Assembly: GCA_013368325.1 (NCBI GenBank)
Contig: JAACJK010000110.1
Span: 558,001 to 622,000 of the forward strand
Direction: 5' to 3'
Origin: Ephemerocybe angulata
Taxonomy: Eukaryota > Basidiomycota > Agaricomycetes > Agaricales > Psathyrellaceae
Length of the DNA stretch: 64,000 nucleotides
Shown here piece by piece: positions 1 to 11,130 of the stretch. The number at the start of each line of letters is the position of its first letter. Position 1 is the stretch's first letter. The notes under the pieces are model-generated. The model worked only from the letters and a program-made list of their open reading frames with translations, did no database searches and had not been told where the DNA came from. A program made the translations under genes and the position numbers.

Positions 1-1320
1 AGCTAAGGAACCATCGAAGTTTGGGCTACGAATCGCGTCCGACGTCAGATAGTGGTGAAAACGGCCGCCCTTGCATCATCGTTGGAGCCCAGCTCGGTGC
101 AAGTATATGCAAGGCGGGCTTGCATGGAGGCATGAAGCCTGAAGGAAGACCAGGGTCTTCTCGAACCACCACATCGACTCAAAAGCTCGATATGGACAAG
201 GAAATTCCAGTGTGCAAAGCTTACTGTATCGCAACAGACCCGAGCAAGCCGTCTGTCTGTGCCTAAAGAGAGGCTCAGTAGCTGAATCCAGTCCTGGGAT
301 TTTCAAAGGCAACAATTGCGCCTCTCCAAGACTCTGAACCTCAAAATATCCTCTGGGTCAAGGGCATTGAGTAAAGAGCGCTCAGTCAGAAGACCCAGGT
401 TTAGGCTTACGCACCTGTTTCTATTTGGTAAGACTGAGCTGTGCCGTTTCGTGACAGTCACCAACGGCGAGCGAAGCTTATCGGTCACTCGCTCGTACGG
501 ATGCAGTCGCCAAGAAGCCCCCAAATATTCACGAACCCTGAAATTTCGAGCCCGCGAATTGAGGACCCCACTACAGATTAGGCCCCAGCCCTTTTGTGTT
601 CGATTTCTTCGTTAGTTTGTGGGCGGTAGAACAAAAGACATGGTCGAAAAGAGAAGTTGTGGTGAGCGTAGGAAAGTTGGGATTAGGAATTGATGTGGAT
701 TGTAATGGGTGGTGAACGTAAGATCGCTTTCTTCCTACCATTACCTCTGCAGCCCTTCTCCTCGTCGTTCTTCTCCTACCCCAACGCTCCTTTGTTATAT
801 TTCTATCTTGCCAGCCCAGTTAGCCGAGTTTGTCGAGCGGACGCAGTTGCCATCGGCCTCGAGGCAGCGCGGCAACCAAACCAATCCTCGTGGCTGGCGT
901 CAAACTTTTGAATCTGAACGTCCACCATCCAACCCTCGACCTCACCCTTTGTTTCTCGGGGGATATACCCGTCCTTTGCTAGTCGGTCCCGCAGTAGTGC
1001 AAAATAGCCCGCTAGCACCCCAGGACACGGTTCTAAAGGACACTGCGGACTTTTGCACGCCCAACCAGACCCACCCAGCCGTAGCTTTTGCCGCACACAC
1101 ACACACGACCCTCGCGCGCAACCCGGAGCATTCAACACGAGCGTGTATCGTTCAGTCAGCACGGATTCGAGACCAAACCACCATCCTTAGTCCATTTCCG
1201 CTGTCGCGCTCCACGAACGCCGTAATCCTTGGTCGAAACCCTGCAACCCGCACCACGTATCTCCCCGCCACCGCAACACTCTCGAATTGACCATCGCCCC
1301 TAATCGATCCTAGGAAAAAC
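1..1320. other. Upstream region of the PX-AGC kinase gene, no gene seen
   Basis: No frame here has recognisable protein content or continues into a gene. The stretch from about 730 to 1320 is rich in C and T on the plus strand, as is usual just upstream of basidiomycete start codons, and holds a short CA repeat near 1093-1106. It probably carries the promoter and 5' leader of the kinase gene that starts at 1321. Confidence 0.5.
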
Positions 1321-4300
1321 ATGAACGTTCTCGACACCAATATCCCACCCAATCGCAGGCCTGCAATGCGCCTTGACAATGAAGACGGTCTGTGGGCAAT
1401 CAGCGTTGCGGAGACGCCCTATGATGCTCGGGCGTACAGTCTCTACATTAAGAGTGAGTACCACGCCAAACTCTCGTTCTATGAATTCATTTCCTCTGGA
1501 TATATCTAACATCCACTCCTGATGAACTCGTGCGTTATGCCGTGCCACTAACCTTCTCATTCTCTATCCTTTAAATTGACCGTTCGTTAACGTATCCTTC
1601 CCGTTTTACCTGAACATCAGCGCCGACTCACAATCTCACCCTGACCCGCACTGCCATGGAAATTGTGGACCTCGACCGAAAGCTCCGGGACTCCCATCCT
1701 GGGCAGAAGATTCCCGCAGTCCCCATCGACCCAGCAACCATCCTGCCTCCCCCGAAGCGCAAATCCAACTTCCTCAACACGCTTTCGCGATTGGCTTCGC
1801 CGACCTCCAACAAGGTTCGCAACAGGTCCTCCAGTCGGCGGGAGAACAGTCACTCGAACATATCCTCCACCTTACTCACCCCACCACTCACCTCCCCTGC
1901 CAGTGAAGGGAGTGACCCTTTCACCGCGATCGAACCGGCGGAAGTGGCTACCGCGACACCATCCTCGCCTTCCGCAACAAGCACCGCCATTGCCGCGTAT
2001 CTCACCACCATTTCCAACATCGCAGTGTTCCGCAAGGACCGTGTCTGGAAGCGTTTCGTACGAGTCAGGACCGACGACCTCGAGAGTGTACGCGTAGAGA
2101 GGGCGATCAAGCATGTCCGATCTGATTTGGCAGCTCACGTGGGTGGAGGAGGCTTAGGTGGCGGGAATCGCACCAGTGTCCTCGTCAAAACGGAGGAAGC
2201 TTCTGCGAAAGCTAATCAGGTATCTGAGGCTGAAAAGTCGCTCCCTTCCCCGGAGGATGATATCGAGACCCCTGCATCGGAACAAAAGGGGGCTGAGGGG
2301 CAAGGAGAGGAGGTGCACCACGACCGCGATGCAACGGCTGTTCCCGAGAAGCGGCAGGAGGATGGAGATGTGGAGATGAAGGTTGCCACCGGAAGCGAGG
2401 AGTCTACCACCGCGGGTCAGGGACACGAGGAAGATGAAGCTCCGGCGACCCCCATGAACGAGCGTCCGTCGTCTGCTCTCGCCCGCAACCTGCCCCGCTC
2501 GCAATCCGCTGAACCAGACAAGTCCCATCGGGTCACCCGCACGTACGCCTCCTCTGTTCCCAGCCAGGACGGTATGTCTTCCACAGTCGAAACAGGGGAT
2601 GAGTCGTCGTTCTCGGCCGCGGGCAGTCGCCGACGCCGGAATAAGAAGAAGGCGAAGAAGGTCGGGGGTTTGTCAACGAGGAAGGTCACTGTTGCGGACT
2701 TTGAGATGATGCGGGTGCTCGGGAAGGGATGTGCTGGCAAGGTGTTGCTCGTCAGGCATAAGGGAACCGCTGGTCTGTTTGCACTCAAGGCGATCACGAA
2801 GCGACATGTGCTTGCGCACCAGGAGTTGCAGCATACCTTGACGGAGCAGGCCGTGCTGAAGAGGATGGCGGCGGAGTCGAAGGATCCCTTCGTCGTGAAG
2901 CTCTGGTGGAGTTTCCATGATAAGGAGAACCTTTTCTTGGTTATGGTACGCGACTTCCTTGATCTCGACCTCTGCATCTTTTAACTAATTTTTATTTCTT
3001 TCCACCCAGGATTTCCACCCTGGAGGAGACCTTGCTACCCAACTTGCACGATGGGGAAGACTAAGCAGAGACAGGACACGGTTCTACGCTGCCGAGATCG
3101 TAGAGGGTGTTGAAGGCTTGCACGCAGCAGGTGTCATCTACCGCGATTTGAAACCCGAGAACATCCTCATTGCGGGTGACGGCCACATCGTCCTCACCGA
3201 CTTCGGGCTCTCGAAGGAATTCCCCCGCAAACCATCGTCTAACGGCACTGTCCCGCTTGCGGCTTCTGAGTCGAACGGAAGCGACTTCTACTCGTCCGCC
3301 CCGGGAACGCCACAGACGGTCTTGCCACCGTGGCAGAAGACCGATAAGAACGGTGAGATGTTGAATGGCTGGCCTGGTCAGCCCATCGGGTGCCCAGATG
3401 TTACGACGACGTTCTGTGGTACCGCGGAGTACCTAGCCCCGGAGGTTATTCAAGGTCTCCAATACAGCTACGAAGTGGATTGGTGGAGCTTTGGAACGAT
3501 GTTGTACGAAATGCTGACTGGAATTGTAAGTGTTGGGGTTAGTTCATCTCGCTGCAGGAACTGATTAGTTTCTCTCGATATCAGACCCCGTTCTATGCGA
3601 ACAACCACTCGGATATGTATGTAAGGGTGCTGCAAGACGAACTCCAGTTCCCCGACGACAGAGTCATGGATCAAGATACCAAGAGTTTGATTCGTGGCGT
3701 AGGTCTTCCCTCGCTGATTATTGTGGCCCCTGGGACTGATAGCTTCTTATAGCTTCTCCAACGCAACCCTGACCTCAGAATTCGGGAACCCCGCATCAAG
3801 AAACACCCTTATTTCTCCATGATGTAGGTGGATAGCCTATCGCCAGGATACAGTTGCTGATCCTTCTATGCAGAGACTGGACTCATGTCTACTACAAGCG
3901 CTATATACCCCCTTACGTTCCGCCCGTCGACCCCACCATGGCTTACGATACCCAGAATTTCGACGAGACTTTCTTGGACATGGAGCCCGTTCTGGACGAA
4001 TACAACGACGAGGCGATGGAGACGGATCAGGAGCCTCAAACTGATACGGAGCGCACCGATGGAGAGGAGTCCAACACCACACCATCTCAGTCACGAAGCT
4101 CATCCATCCGCCCATTAGCACGTTCGGAACACGAAGAGGATGAGACTGTTGATGTCTTCGACGGGTACTCCTTCAAGGGCCGCCATTCGATCATTATGGA
4201 TGACGACGCTGAGGAAGAGGGTAGCGATGATGGCAGCTACGAGGGTGAGAGTGCTGAGGACGACGCTTCTTCGTCAGTCCTCACTGGCGAGACGCAATCT

Positions 4301-5371
4301 GAAACGGCCACCCTTGATGAGGCTGGCGAAGAGCAGCAGGAAGACGTCGGAGAGCCAAAGACTCCTGAAGCCAGACCTGTTGGTTTGCCGCCTACAGAGG
4401 TTCAACCTCCTGTCCCCGATGTTGCACCCACTCCTGTCGAGGAGGTCAAGCCCCTCGTCGTCGCACCGAAGCCGAAGGTGGAAAAGGTTGTCAAACCTAC
4501 TCGCCAAGAGGAGGAAGCCGCCGAAGAGGAAGACCTCGCACAGAAAGCTGCACTCGCGGCTGCCGTCCTCGAACTGCAGGATGCATCGAAAAGACCCGAC
4601 GCCCAGACCAAGTCAAGGCCGCCTCTCGGTGGTCGTGCCACTCACAAGCGCCGCGAGAAGTCTGGTATCCCCGCCTTGGACAAAGATCTGGACGACGATG
4701 TTAATATGACGGAGCCCGAGAGGGACGAAGAAGACGACGACTGGGACTTCATCGAAGCTGGCGACGGCGAGGACAAGAATGGTGCCAAGGCTACTAGTCT
4801 CTGGGCACGTGGCGTTGTTGACCGGTACAAGCTCTCTGTATTCCGCAAGTCGTCGACCCCTTCAGGTGGCCGATCTGTCTCTGGCGTGTCGAAGGCACCT
4901 CAAGCTTCAGAAGTCACCGAGTCGCCTTCACCATCACACCGCCGAGGGCGAACTGGAGGGATCAACTTCCGCAAGAACCCAAGACAATTCTTGCGTCCGA
5001 AGTCACCCCCATCGACCATGTCCAACAACACTGGTCGGTCGTTCTCGCAGACGGCAAACTCGCTTTCTGCAGCATCAGGGTCTCCGTCTAATGGCTTCCT
5101 CACTCCGAACATGTCGCCATCATTGAAGTCGAAGGAGAGCGCCGTGTCAATGGGCGGTCAAAGTGCCTCCTCAGATCAGTCTGGAAACGTTGTCTCACCG
5201 ACGACACCGTCTGCTGCCAATGGTGCCGCTGAAGAACAGTTGAAGGGTTCACCGCCTGGCGACCAGGAGAAACCGGCGAAGGCCAAGAAGCTGAAGCGGT
5301 ACAAGCACAACGCGGAGAAGGTGTTCTCGCTTTTCTCGGCATCCCCTAAACCTCAGGCCTCTCAATCTTGA
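1321..5371 (+). CDS. PX-domain AGC-family serine/threonine protein kinase
   Basis: Six exons: 1321-1453, 1621-2945, 3010-3525, 3585-3698, 3753-3823, 3874-5371, giving 1218 residues. Residues about 35-80 and 165-190 look like the two halves of a phosphoinositide-binding PX domain (YSLYIKTPTHNL, then AIAAYLTTISN), separated by a Pro/Ser-rich insert. The kinase domain runs about 400-720. It has the glycine loop GKGCAGKV, the ATP lysine in FALK, the AGC-type catalytic loop YRDLKPEN, the magnesium motif DFG, the T-loop TTFCGTAEY that PDK1-type kinases phosphorylate, and APEVI. A long acidic, then Ser/Pro-rich tail of about 490 residues follows. I do not see a standard FxxF hydrophobic motif. The PX-plus-AGC order resembles animal SGK3, so membrane recruitment on endosomes is an inference. 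Exon 1 was chosen because it restores the first PX strands and has an ATG. The kinase assignment is very sure, the PX assignment good. Confidence 0.9.
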
Positions 5372-7658
5372 GTAGGATGCACACACCATCCACCATCCTT
5401 CCTTCTTTTCTCAATCTTCGTAACCACTGGCATTGGTTCGCTCTGCTCCGCTTGATTCAATCATCTATTAACCAAAAGGTTTTGCAACGTCTCTCCAAAA
5501 GGAACTATTATATGCCTCTATTTCATCGTTCATCCTCTGCTCCATAATTCATTCGCTGTCGTATGTATCCTACCGACTCGTTTCGCTGTTACCTCTTTTT
5601 GCTTTTACTTTCTAGCAAGTGCTCAGGCCTTGCCCTACACACATTCCTTGTTCATGCGATCTTCACTTTATTGGCTCGATGCATTTCGCCTTTCTTGTCG
5701 TGTTTATTTGTCGTACCTTTCGCCTCAAGAAATGCATCTTTCGTCGGTTGTTCCAGATATTCTTTCCTTCTTGCCATCCCGCTGTTCATTGTCATCAACA
5801 TACCCCCAACGCTCATTTCACCCATCGTCAGCAGTCATATAACATCAAGTCAAAACGTTTTCAAACACCTTTTTACCAATCGTAATTGCCGCTCTCATAC
5901 CTGCTGCTCTCTCTCTCCAGCCGTTTTCCCACTAACTTAGATTTTGCATTATATTATCTTTACTTCGCCTCTTTCTTCTATCCCTGTCTCTACAGCCGTA
6001 ATGAAATATAAACATCCTTATTCACCCCATGGGCCCTATTGACTGTCACTAGCTGTATCGGTAAGGGGACGTTTCTTTCCCCTTGTATCTGGACTTGTGG
6101 CTTATCAGACCTATGTAATTGAGCTAGTTGCGCATGCAGAATTATCGAATCTACGTGCGGATTGCCAAGGCGTCAACTGGGCGCCAAAGGATCCATCGTC
6201 ATGGTCATGGTGTAAGCGTCATGAGCTCGAATTCGACAACGTCGGTCTTCATCCGCTCCGCGAGCTCGAGCTCTTGGAAAGGATATACCAGTTGACCAGT
6301 TGGTATCTGCACTCAATGAGATGCATACTGCGACGAGTCGTTCAACAACCTGTGAATTCGAAGGCGATCTCAGTTCACAGCATAAAACGAAAAGTTTTGG
6401 CCCGGGCGGAATCAAGGTGAGGCCTAGGTTTCGCACAGGTTTTCCTCAGAATCCACCCGATCAAGAATATGCCCAAGCTTCGCAGGCAGCAAACGTTGGT
6501 TTTACTAGATTACACTCCTTGCTAAATCTATCACACTCGTGAGATGGCACTTGGGCTCAGATCAGGCGCGATGGCGCTTTCTTCCCACTACAACAACGTT
6601 AACGGCTGACACCCTCATATCTGTGATTCAGTCAAACCTCGGGGAGGTCGAATTCACTCGCTGCACCCGCTCGAGTTCGCGTCGGACGAAGAGTGGGAAG
6701 GGCGGGGAAGGGCGGGGAACGATGAAAAGGGGGGAGGGGCAAGAAGGTACGGAAGAGCGGGAAGCCGGCGAGAAGGGATTCAGGAGAAGGGCGAAAAGGA
6801 AGCGAGGAGGGGAAGAATGAGAAAGCGCGGAAGCACAGGAAGCCTGAGGGCGGGGCGTGAAGGGCGGGGAAGGACGAGAAGGGGAAGGGCGAAACGGCGG
6901 GGACCTGGGCAGGACGAGAAGCAGGGAGGACGAGAAGGGCGGGCGAGGACGAGAAGGGGAAGGTTGAAATGGCGGGGACCTGGGAAGGACGAGAAGGGGG
7001 AGAACGGGAACGGCGGGCGAGGACGAGAAAAGGAAAGGGCGAAATGGCGGGGACCTGGGAAGGACGAGAAGGGGGGAGAACGGGAAGGCGCGGATGAACG
7101 GATGAATTGGAAGGGATGAGAAGCGGCGCTACTAATGTTCATCTACTCGCTGCATATCCTCCTGTCCTAAATACAGCGGCAAATTCCTATTAATTCGTAC
7201 AATCAACCACGCAGACAGATCCATTGAAATGCCCCTGGGCGAGATCTTGGGAAAATCTATGGGCGAAACCTGAGGAAGACTTGTGTCGAATGCTGGAACT
7301 TGGAATGATTTCGCCGGCGGGCGAGTTTGATGGCAAACCTGGGCGGGATCGAGGCGAAACCCAGGGCCTCGCGTGGATTCCGCCGGATGTGAAATTTGAG
7401 GCTATGCCCTGTGGTTGATACGGCAATCTCGGCCAATGTTTGGCTTGAGCAAGTTCAGTCAGCAACAGTCAGCCACCCGGCCTTAATGCCCCCTTTTGTC
7501 TTGTCCCACCACCTTGCAATGCTTCCAACTGCTTCCACTCTACCTTACATGCTTGCATGTTTATAAATCCAGGTAAAATGGATCGGCGAGAGGTACACCA
7601 CGCCATTTTGGCCCGAGATATCGCTCTTACACGAGATGCCTATCAAGGTTTCTGCGTG
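5372..7658. other. Intergenic region with pyrimidine-rich 3' flank and purine-rich repeats
   Basis: No gene is seen. From 5372 to about 5950 the plus strand is rich in T and C and is probably the 3' UTR of the kinase gene. The middle is nondescript. From about 6690 to 7110 the plus strand is almost pure A and G and contains a 75-bp tandem repeat (separate entry). From 7220 to 7420 there are scattered GGGCGA-like motifs upstream of the oxidoreductase array. Confidence 0.5.
6693..7110. repeat. Polypurine minisatellite with 75-bp period
   Basis: The block GGCGGGGACCTGGG recurs at 6896, 6971 and 7046, exactly 75 bp apart, followed each time by AAGGACGAGAAG-like sequence. More degenerate units extend to the left. 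The plus strand is almost wholly purine, so triplex or G-quadruplex structure is possible. The open frame across it encodes only Gly/Arg/Lys-rich sequence and I regard it as non-coding. Confidence 0.75.
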
Positions 7659-7666
7659 TATAAGTA
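7659..7666 (+). promoter_or_regulatory. TATA box of the first oxidoreductase copy
   Basis: TATAAGTA lies about 50 bp upstream of the ATG at 7716. A similar element precedes the intact paralogue. Confidence 0.45.
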
Positions 7667-7715
7667 GGGCGGCGTTCTACCACAATCCCTCATCCACTTC
7701 TCAACGACCTTCACA

Positions 7716-9025
7716 ATGGCCAGCACTACCACACCGAACGGACCTGTCAGGATTGGCTTTGTCGGGCTTTCTTCTGGAGGCTGGGCAGCCACAGCCATCG
7801 CTCCGGCTCTCCTCGATCCTGAAGTCAGGAAACAGTTCAAAGTGGTCGCGATCTCCACGACAAACGCCGGATCTGCAGCAGCTTCTGCGACGAAGTATTC
7901 TGAATTCTTTGGCCATGAAGTCAAGGCATACCACGGAGACGTTGAACATATTTTGTCTGATCCTGACGTGGATCTTCTCGCCATCGCGGTGAAGCCCGAG
8001 TATCGGAAAGTCGTTTTTCTTAGAATGGCAGGCCGGAAAGAACGTGGAGGATACGCTCGAACTGGCACGGCTAGCGAGCGAGAAAGGTGTTAAGAGCCTT
8101 GTTGGGCTTCAAGGGAGACAAACCAATGTTATCAAAAAGGTGCAAGCAATCAAGTGCCCAAACGCGTCGGGTGACTACTGACAACCGTTCGAACTTTAGA
8201 TTAGGAATATCGTAGAATCCGGAAAAATCGGAAGACTTCTTTCCGTCAACGTGGTGCGTAAACAATGGGGCTCTTACCTTCCTGCCAGGCTGCTCAAGTT
8301 CGGAATGCAGAACCTTCTATTCCCTCGGTCTATGGGCATCTGGGCGCCAAACAACATTGCGAGATATGCCCACATCGTCGACAGGAGCAACAGTTCGTAT
8401 TGCCAGGCCCTATTTACTTCATTCTCGCTGATGGCATTATATTCTAGAGGTCACGCTCATTAGCTCGGCGTTTGCGCATTTCCTCGAAATCTTCCTGCAA
8501 ACTCTCGGCCCGCTCTCTCGTGTCAGCGCCTCCGGAACGATTCTTTTCCCTACTGTCACCATAGTCGACGATGTGACACACGAGCCTACGGGGAAGACGC
8601 TCCCGAATCAATATCCCGACCATATCACCGTCACTGGCGTCTTGAGAGACTCAGGCGCTTGGGTTACCATCACCATTCGCCTGGGACACCCTTCCGGACC
8701 TGGACGTACAGAACTTCTTTGGGAGATCGATGGCGAAGATGGAACTGTGAAAGTTGAGGATACAAGGCCGGTTGGAGGTCTTCTCAGCGCTCACGACCCT
8801 GAACACATCCACTTGAATGGGGAGAAGTTAAACTGGATCACTGCGGAAGATGGGGAGGCTTACGACAATCCCGTGCCGTTCATCAAGAGTGCGTGGTTGG
8901 AATTCTCAAAGGGCAAGGAGAATGGGGGACACTTCATGGATATCAACGATGCTGCGAAGCATCGTCAGGTCTTGGAAGCTATCGAGGCTAGCTTGTTCGA
9001 GGGAGGAAGGTGGATCGATCTTTAG
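7716..9025 (+). pseudogene. Gal80-like Gfo/Idh/MocA oxidoreductase, broken by a 32-nt deletion
   Basis: This is a tandem paralogue of the intact gene at 9506-10848 and keeps the same four-exon plan: 7716-8139, 8200-8253, 8311-8392, 8448-9025. The N-terminus has a Rossmann fold (RIGFVGLSSGGWA) and matches Gal80-like proteins, which bind NAD(P) and in yeast act as transcriptional co-repressors. Compared with the intact copy, about 32 nt are missing near 8004, between KPEY and GKSFFLEW. The original frame therefore stops at 8093. Beyond the deletion, the other frame continues the conserved protein (EWQAGKNVEDT, then GLQGRQTN) to a proper stop at 9025. All splice sites look usable, although the third donor, GTTCGT, is weak. 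The copy is either a recent pseudogene or an allele with a small deletion. A sequencing error of 32 nt is less likely. Confidence 0.8.
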
Positions 9026-9421
9026 TACAGTAACCTTGCAGTAACCTCCAGCCCTATTCTTTCTATTTATCCTAACGATGCCGGATTAGAATCTACCGTG
9101 GCCTCGAATGCAGTTTATGAACTACATGCCGCTCTCATGCCAATGAATCGCGCCATTTATGAATGAAATGATCCCTTGGCCGCCTCTAGGGAGCTTCAAA
9201 TCCTGAATCAGCAAGCGCGCATTTGTCCTTATTATTCCTCAAAATGTCGAAGGTCTCGCCAAGATTTGCGTAAACTGAAGCCAGCTTGCGGAGTTAGCTC
9301 CGCCCCAATTATCATTGTTCTAGATGCAGGTGAGTTTCCGTCGAAACTTGAACCCATGACCTGAGGCTTTTCACGTAAGCCTTACGCCTTTAGCGCCCGA
9401 GAAGTTGCCGGGAAGAGTACA
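9026..9421. other. Spacer between the tandem oxidoreductase genes
   Basis: No coding content is seen between the stop of the broken copy and the TATA box of the next copy. Confidence 0.5.
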
Positions 9422-9427
9422 TATAAG
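9422..9427 (+). promoter_or_regulatory. TATA box of the intact oxidoreductase gene
   Basis: TATAAG lies about 80 bp upstream of the ATG at 9506, in the same arrangement as in the upstream paralogue. Confidence 0.45.
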
Positions 9428-9505
9428 GGGTGCAGATGGAGCTTCAGGCGAGCAAACCAGCAAAATCAACGTCTTATTCTCTAGCTCTGCACTCAAGAAA
9501 CCGAC

Positions 9506-10848
9506 ATGTCTACCATCGCTGCAAAAGCCTCCAAGGGACCAATCAAGCTCGGTTTCGTTGGCCTCTCGGCTGATGGATGGGCGTCTATGGCTCTGGGGCC
9601 GTCCCTGTTGGACCCCCAGGTTCGAGAACGCTACAGGCTCGTCGCAATCGCGACAACGAATGAAACCTCTGCCAAAGCATCTGCGAGGAAGTACTCTGAA
9701 CTCTTCGGGCACGAGATCAAAGCGTATCACAACGTCGACGCTCTCGCGGCGGACCCGGATGTGGAATTCGTCGCCATTTCCGTGAGCCCGGCTCATCACA
9801 ATAACATCGTACCGAAGGTCATTGCGCGTGGAAAGCCTTTCTTCCTCGAGTGGCAGCCTGGGAAGGGTATCGAAGACACCAAAACGTTCGCTAAACTCGC
9901 CCGGGAGAAGGGCGTGGAGAGCTTCATTGGGGTTCAAGGGCGGCAGTCCAACGCGCTCAAGAAAGTGAGCTGAGTTCTAGCTCCTATCTGGATTGGGCAT
10001 CCCTTTAACGATGGGTATTTATGTATTGCAGATCAAGAGAATTCTCGAGACAGGAACGATCGGAAAGCTCTTCTCGGTTAACATCGTCAGTACCGCCCGG
10101 TGTGAATGAAGGCTCGCAATTCACCAGCTTTTAGAATCTCTTGTTCCCTCGAGAAATGAATGTCCTGGCCCCAAATTGCTTGGAACGATATGCATGGGTC
10201 CTTGAAAAAGATAGCGGTATGTCCAGCCTGCTCGTATCATCCTGCATCTAAGCCCTGAAACGATGGGTTAAAGACCTTAATCTTGTCACTGCACTGGGCC
10301 ATTTCCTCGACAACTTCACACAGGTACTGGGGCCCCTCTCTCGCGTCAGCGCTTCGGGAACGACCCTCTTTCCTACCATCTTCCTTGTCGACAATACAAC
10401 CCACGAGCCGACTGGAAAGACGGTCCCAAGCCACTTTCCTGACCACATCACCATTACCGGTGTTTTGAAGGACTCTGGAGCTTGGGTGACCATCAATCTC
10501 CGCCTCGGTCATCCCTCTACACCTGGCCGTACTCAGCTTCTATGGGAGATTGACGGCGAGAAGGGTGCCGTTAAATTGGAGGATACAAGGCCTATGGGCG
10601 CTCATATCAATAGCCACGACCCGGAGTCGATTTATTTGAACGGAGAAAAGCTGGTATGGAGTGTCAAGGAAGATGGGGAGGCCTTTGAAAGTCCCACTCC
10701 GTTCTTAAGGAGCGCCTGGCTTGAGTTCTTGAAGGGGAAGGAGGGCGGGGGATATTTCATGGACATAGAGGAGGCGGTGAAGCATCGCGAGCTTCTCCAG
10801 GCCATCGAAACAAGCTTGTTTGATGGTGGAAGGTGGATAAAGCTTTAA
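9506..10848 (+). CDS. Gal80-like Gfo/Idh/MocA-family NAD(P)-binding protein
   Basis: Four exons: 9506-9964, 10032-10085, 10135-10216, 10274-10848. The protein starts with a Rossmann nucleotide-binding segment (IKLGFVGLSADGWA). A second conserved block, FFLEWQPGKG, matches the FVEWA region of Gal80-like proteins, and GVQGRQS matches their SLQGRKS block. The C-terminal half is the alpha/beta domain of the Gfo/Idh/MocA fold. In yeast Gal80 the fold senses NAD(P) and represses Gal4. In mushrooms most members are uncharacterised and could be sugar dehydrogenases, so the substrate is unknown. The start ATG follows a TATA box and aligns with the paralogue's start. The last acceptor (TTAAAG at 10273) is the least certain border, but it preserves the frame and aligns with the paralogue. 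This is the only intact copy of three in tandem. Confidence 0.85.
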
Positions 10849-10929
10849 CAACTGAACCGCCGCGACGCGTGTTGAGTCTATGTAGCGGCAAGCCTATACA
10901 AGCCTGTACTTCCCTGCGACTGTATCATC

Positions 10930-11046
10930 ATCCTGCAAGAATTGAACGAATTGGAGTTCGCAGATATTGAGGATGTACTAGTAGCGAAGAACCGAAAGGT
11001 ATTTGAGTCCAGTTTGTTCGGTGGGGAGAAATGGATTGAGCTTTGA
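10930..11046 (+). pseudogene. C-terminal relic of a third Gal80-like gene
   Basis: The frame from 10957 to the TGA at 11046 reads like the last 30 residues of the two upstream genes: FADIEDVLVAKNRK, then SSLFGGEKWIEL, against FMDIEEAVKHRELL and TSLFDGGRWIKL in the intact copy. It sits just 80 bp beyond the intact gene and has no start, promoter or N-terminal domain. It is a remnant of an older tandem copy. Confidence 0.75.
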
Positions 11047-11130
11047 AGTACTTGGAATGCCTATATTTAACGAGGAATTCTAACAATTTGAGGACATTTG
11101 AAATTTGAACATGCGACAATTTGGGGCATC

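Noticed and set aside
316..615. 99-codon plus-strand frame near the left edge
   Set aside because: It starts without ATG (TTG-type start), lacks a conserved segment, and the antisense strand is equally open.
5563..5940. Overlapping Phe/Leu/Ser-rich frames that look like membrane segments
   Set aside because: They arise from T/C-rich 3'-flanking DNA. All three frames look alike.
6817..7119. 100-codon Gly/Arg/Lys-rich open frame on the plus strand
   Set aside because: It follows the 75-bp purine repeat exactly. A multiple-of-three period keeps it open by itself, and no domain or splice context supports it.
8004..8025. A 14-nt GT...AG stretch at the break of the first Gal80-like copy as a mini-intron
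   Set aside because: It is far too short to be spliced, and removing it does not restore the frame.
8140..9025. Idea that the second half of the first Gal80-like copy is a separate gene
   Set aside because: It continues the same protein in order with the same splice sites as the intact paralogue. The apparent break is explained by a 32-nt deletion.
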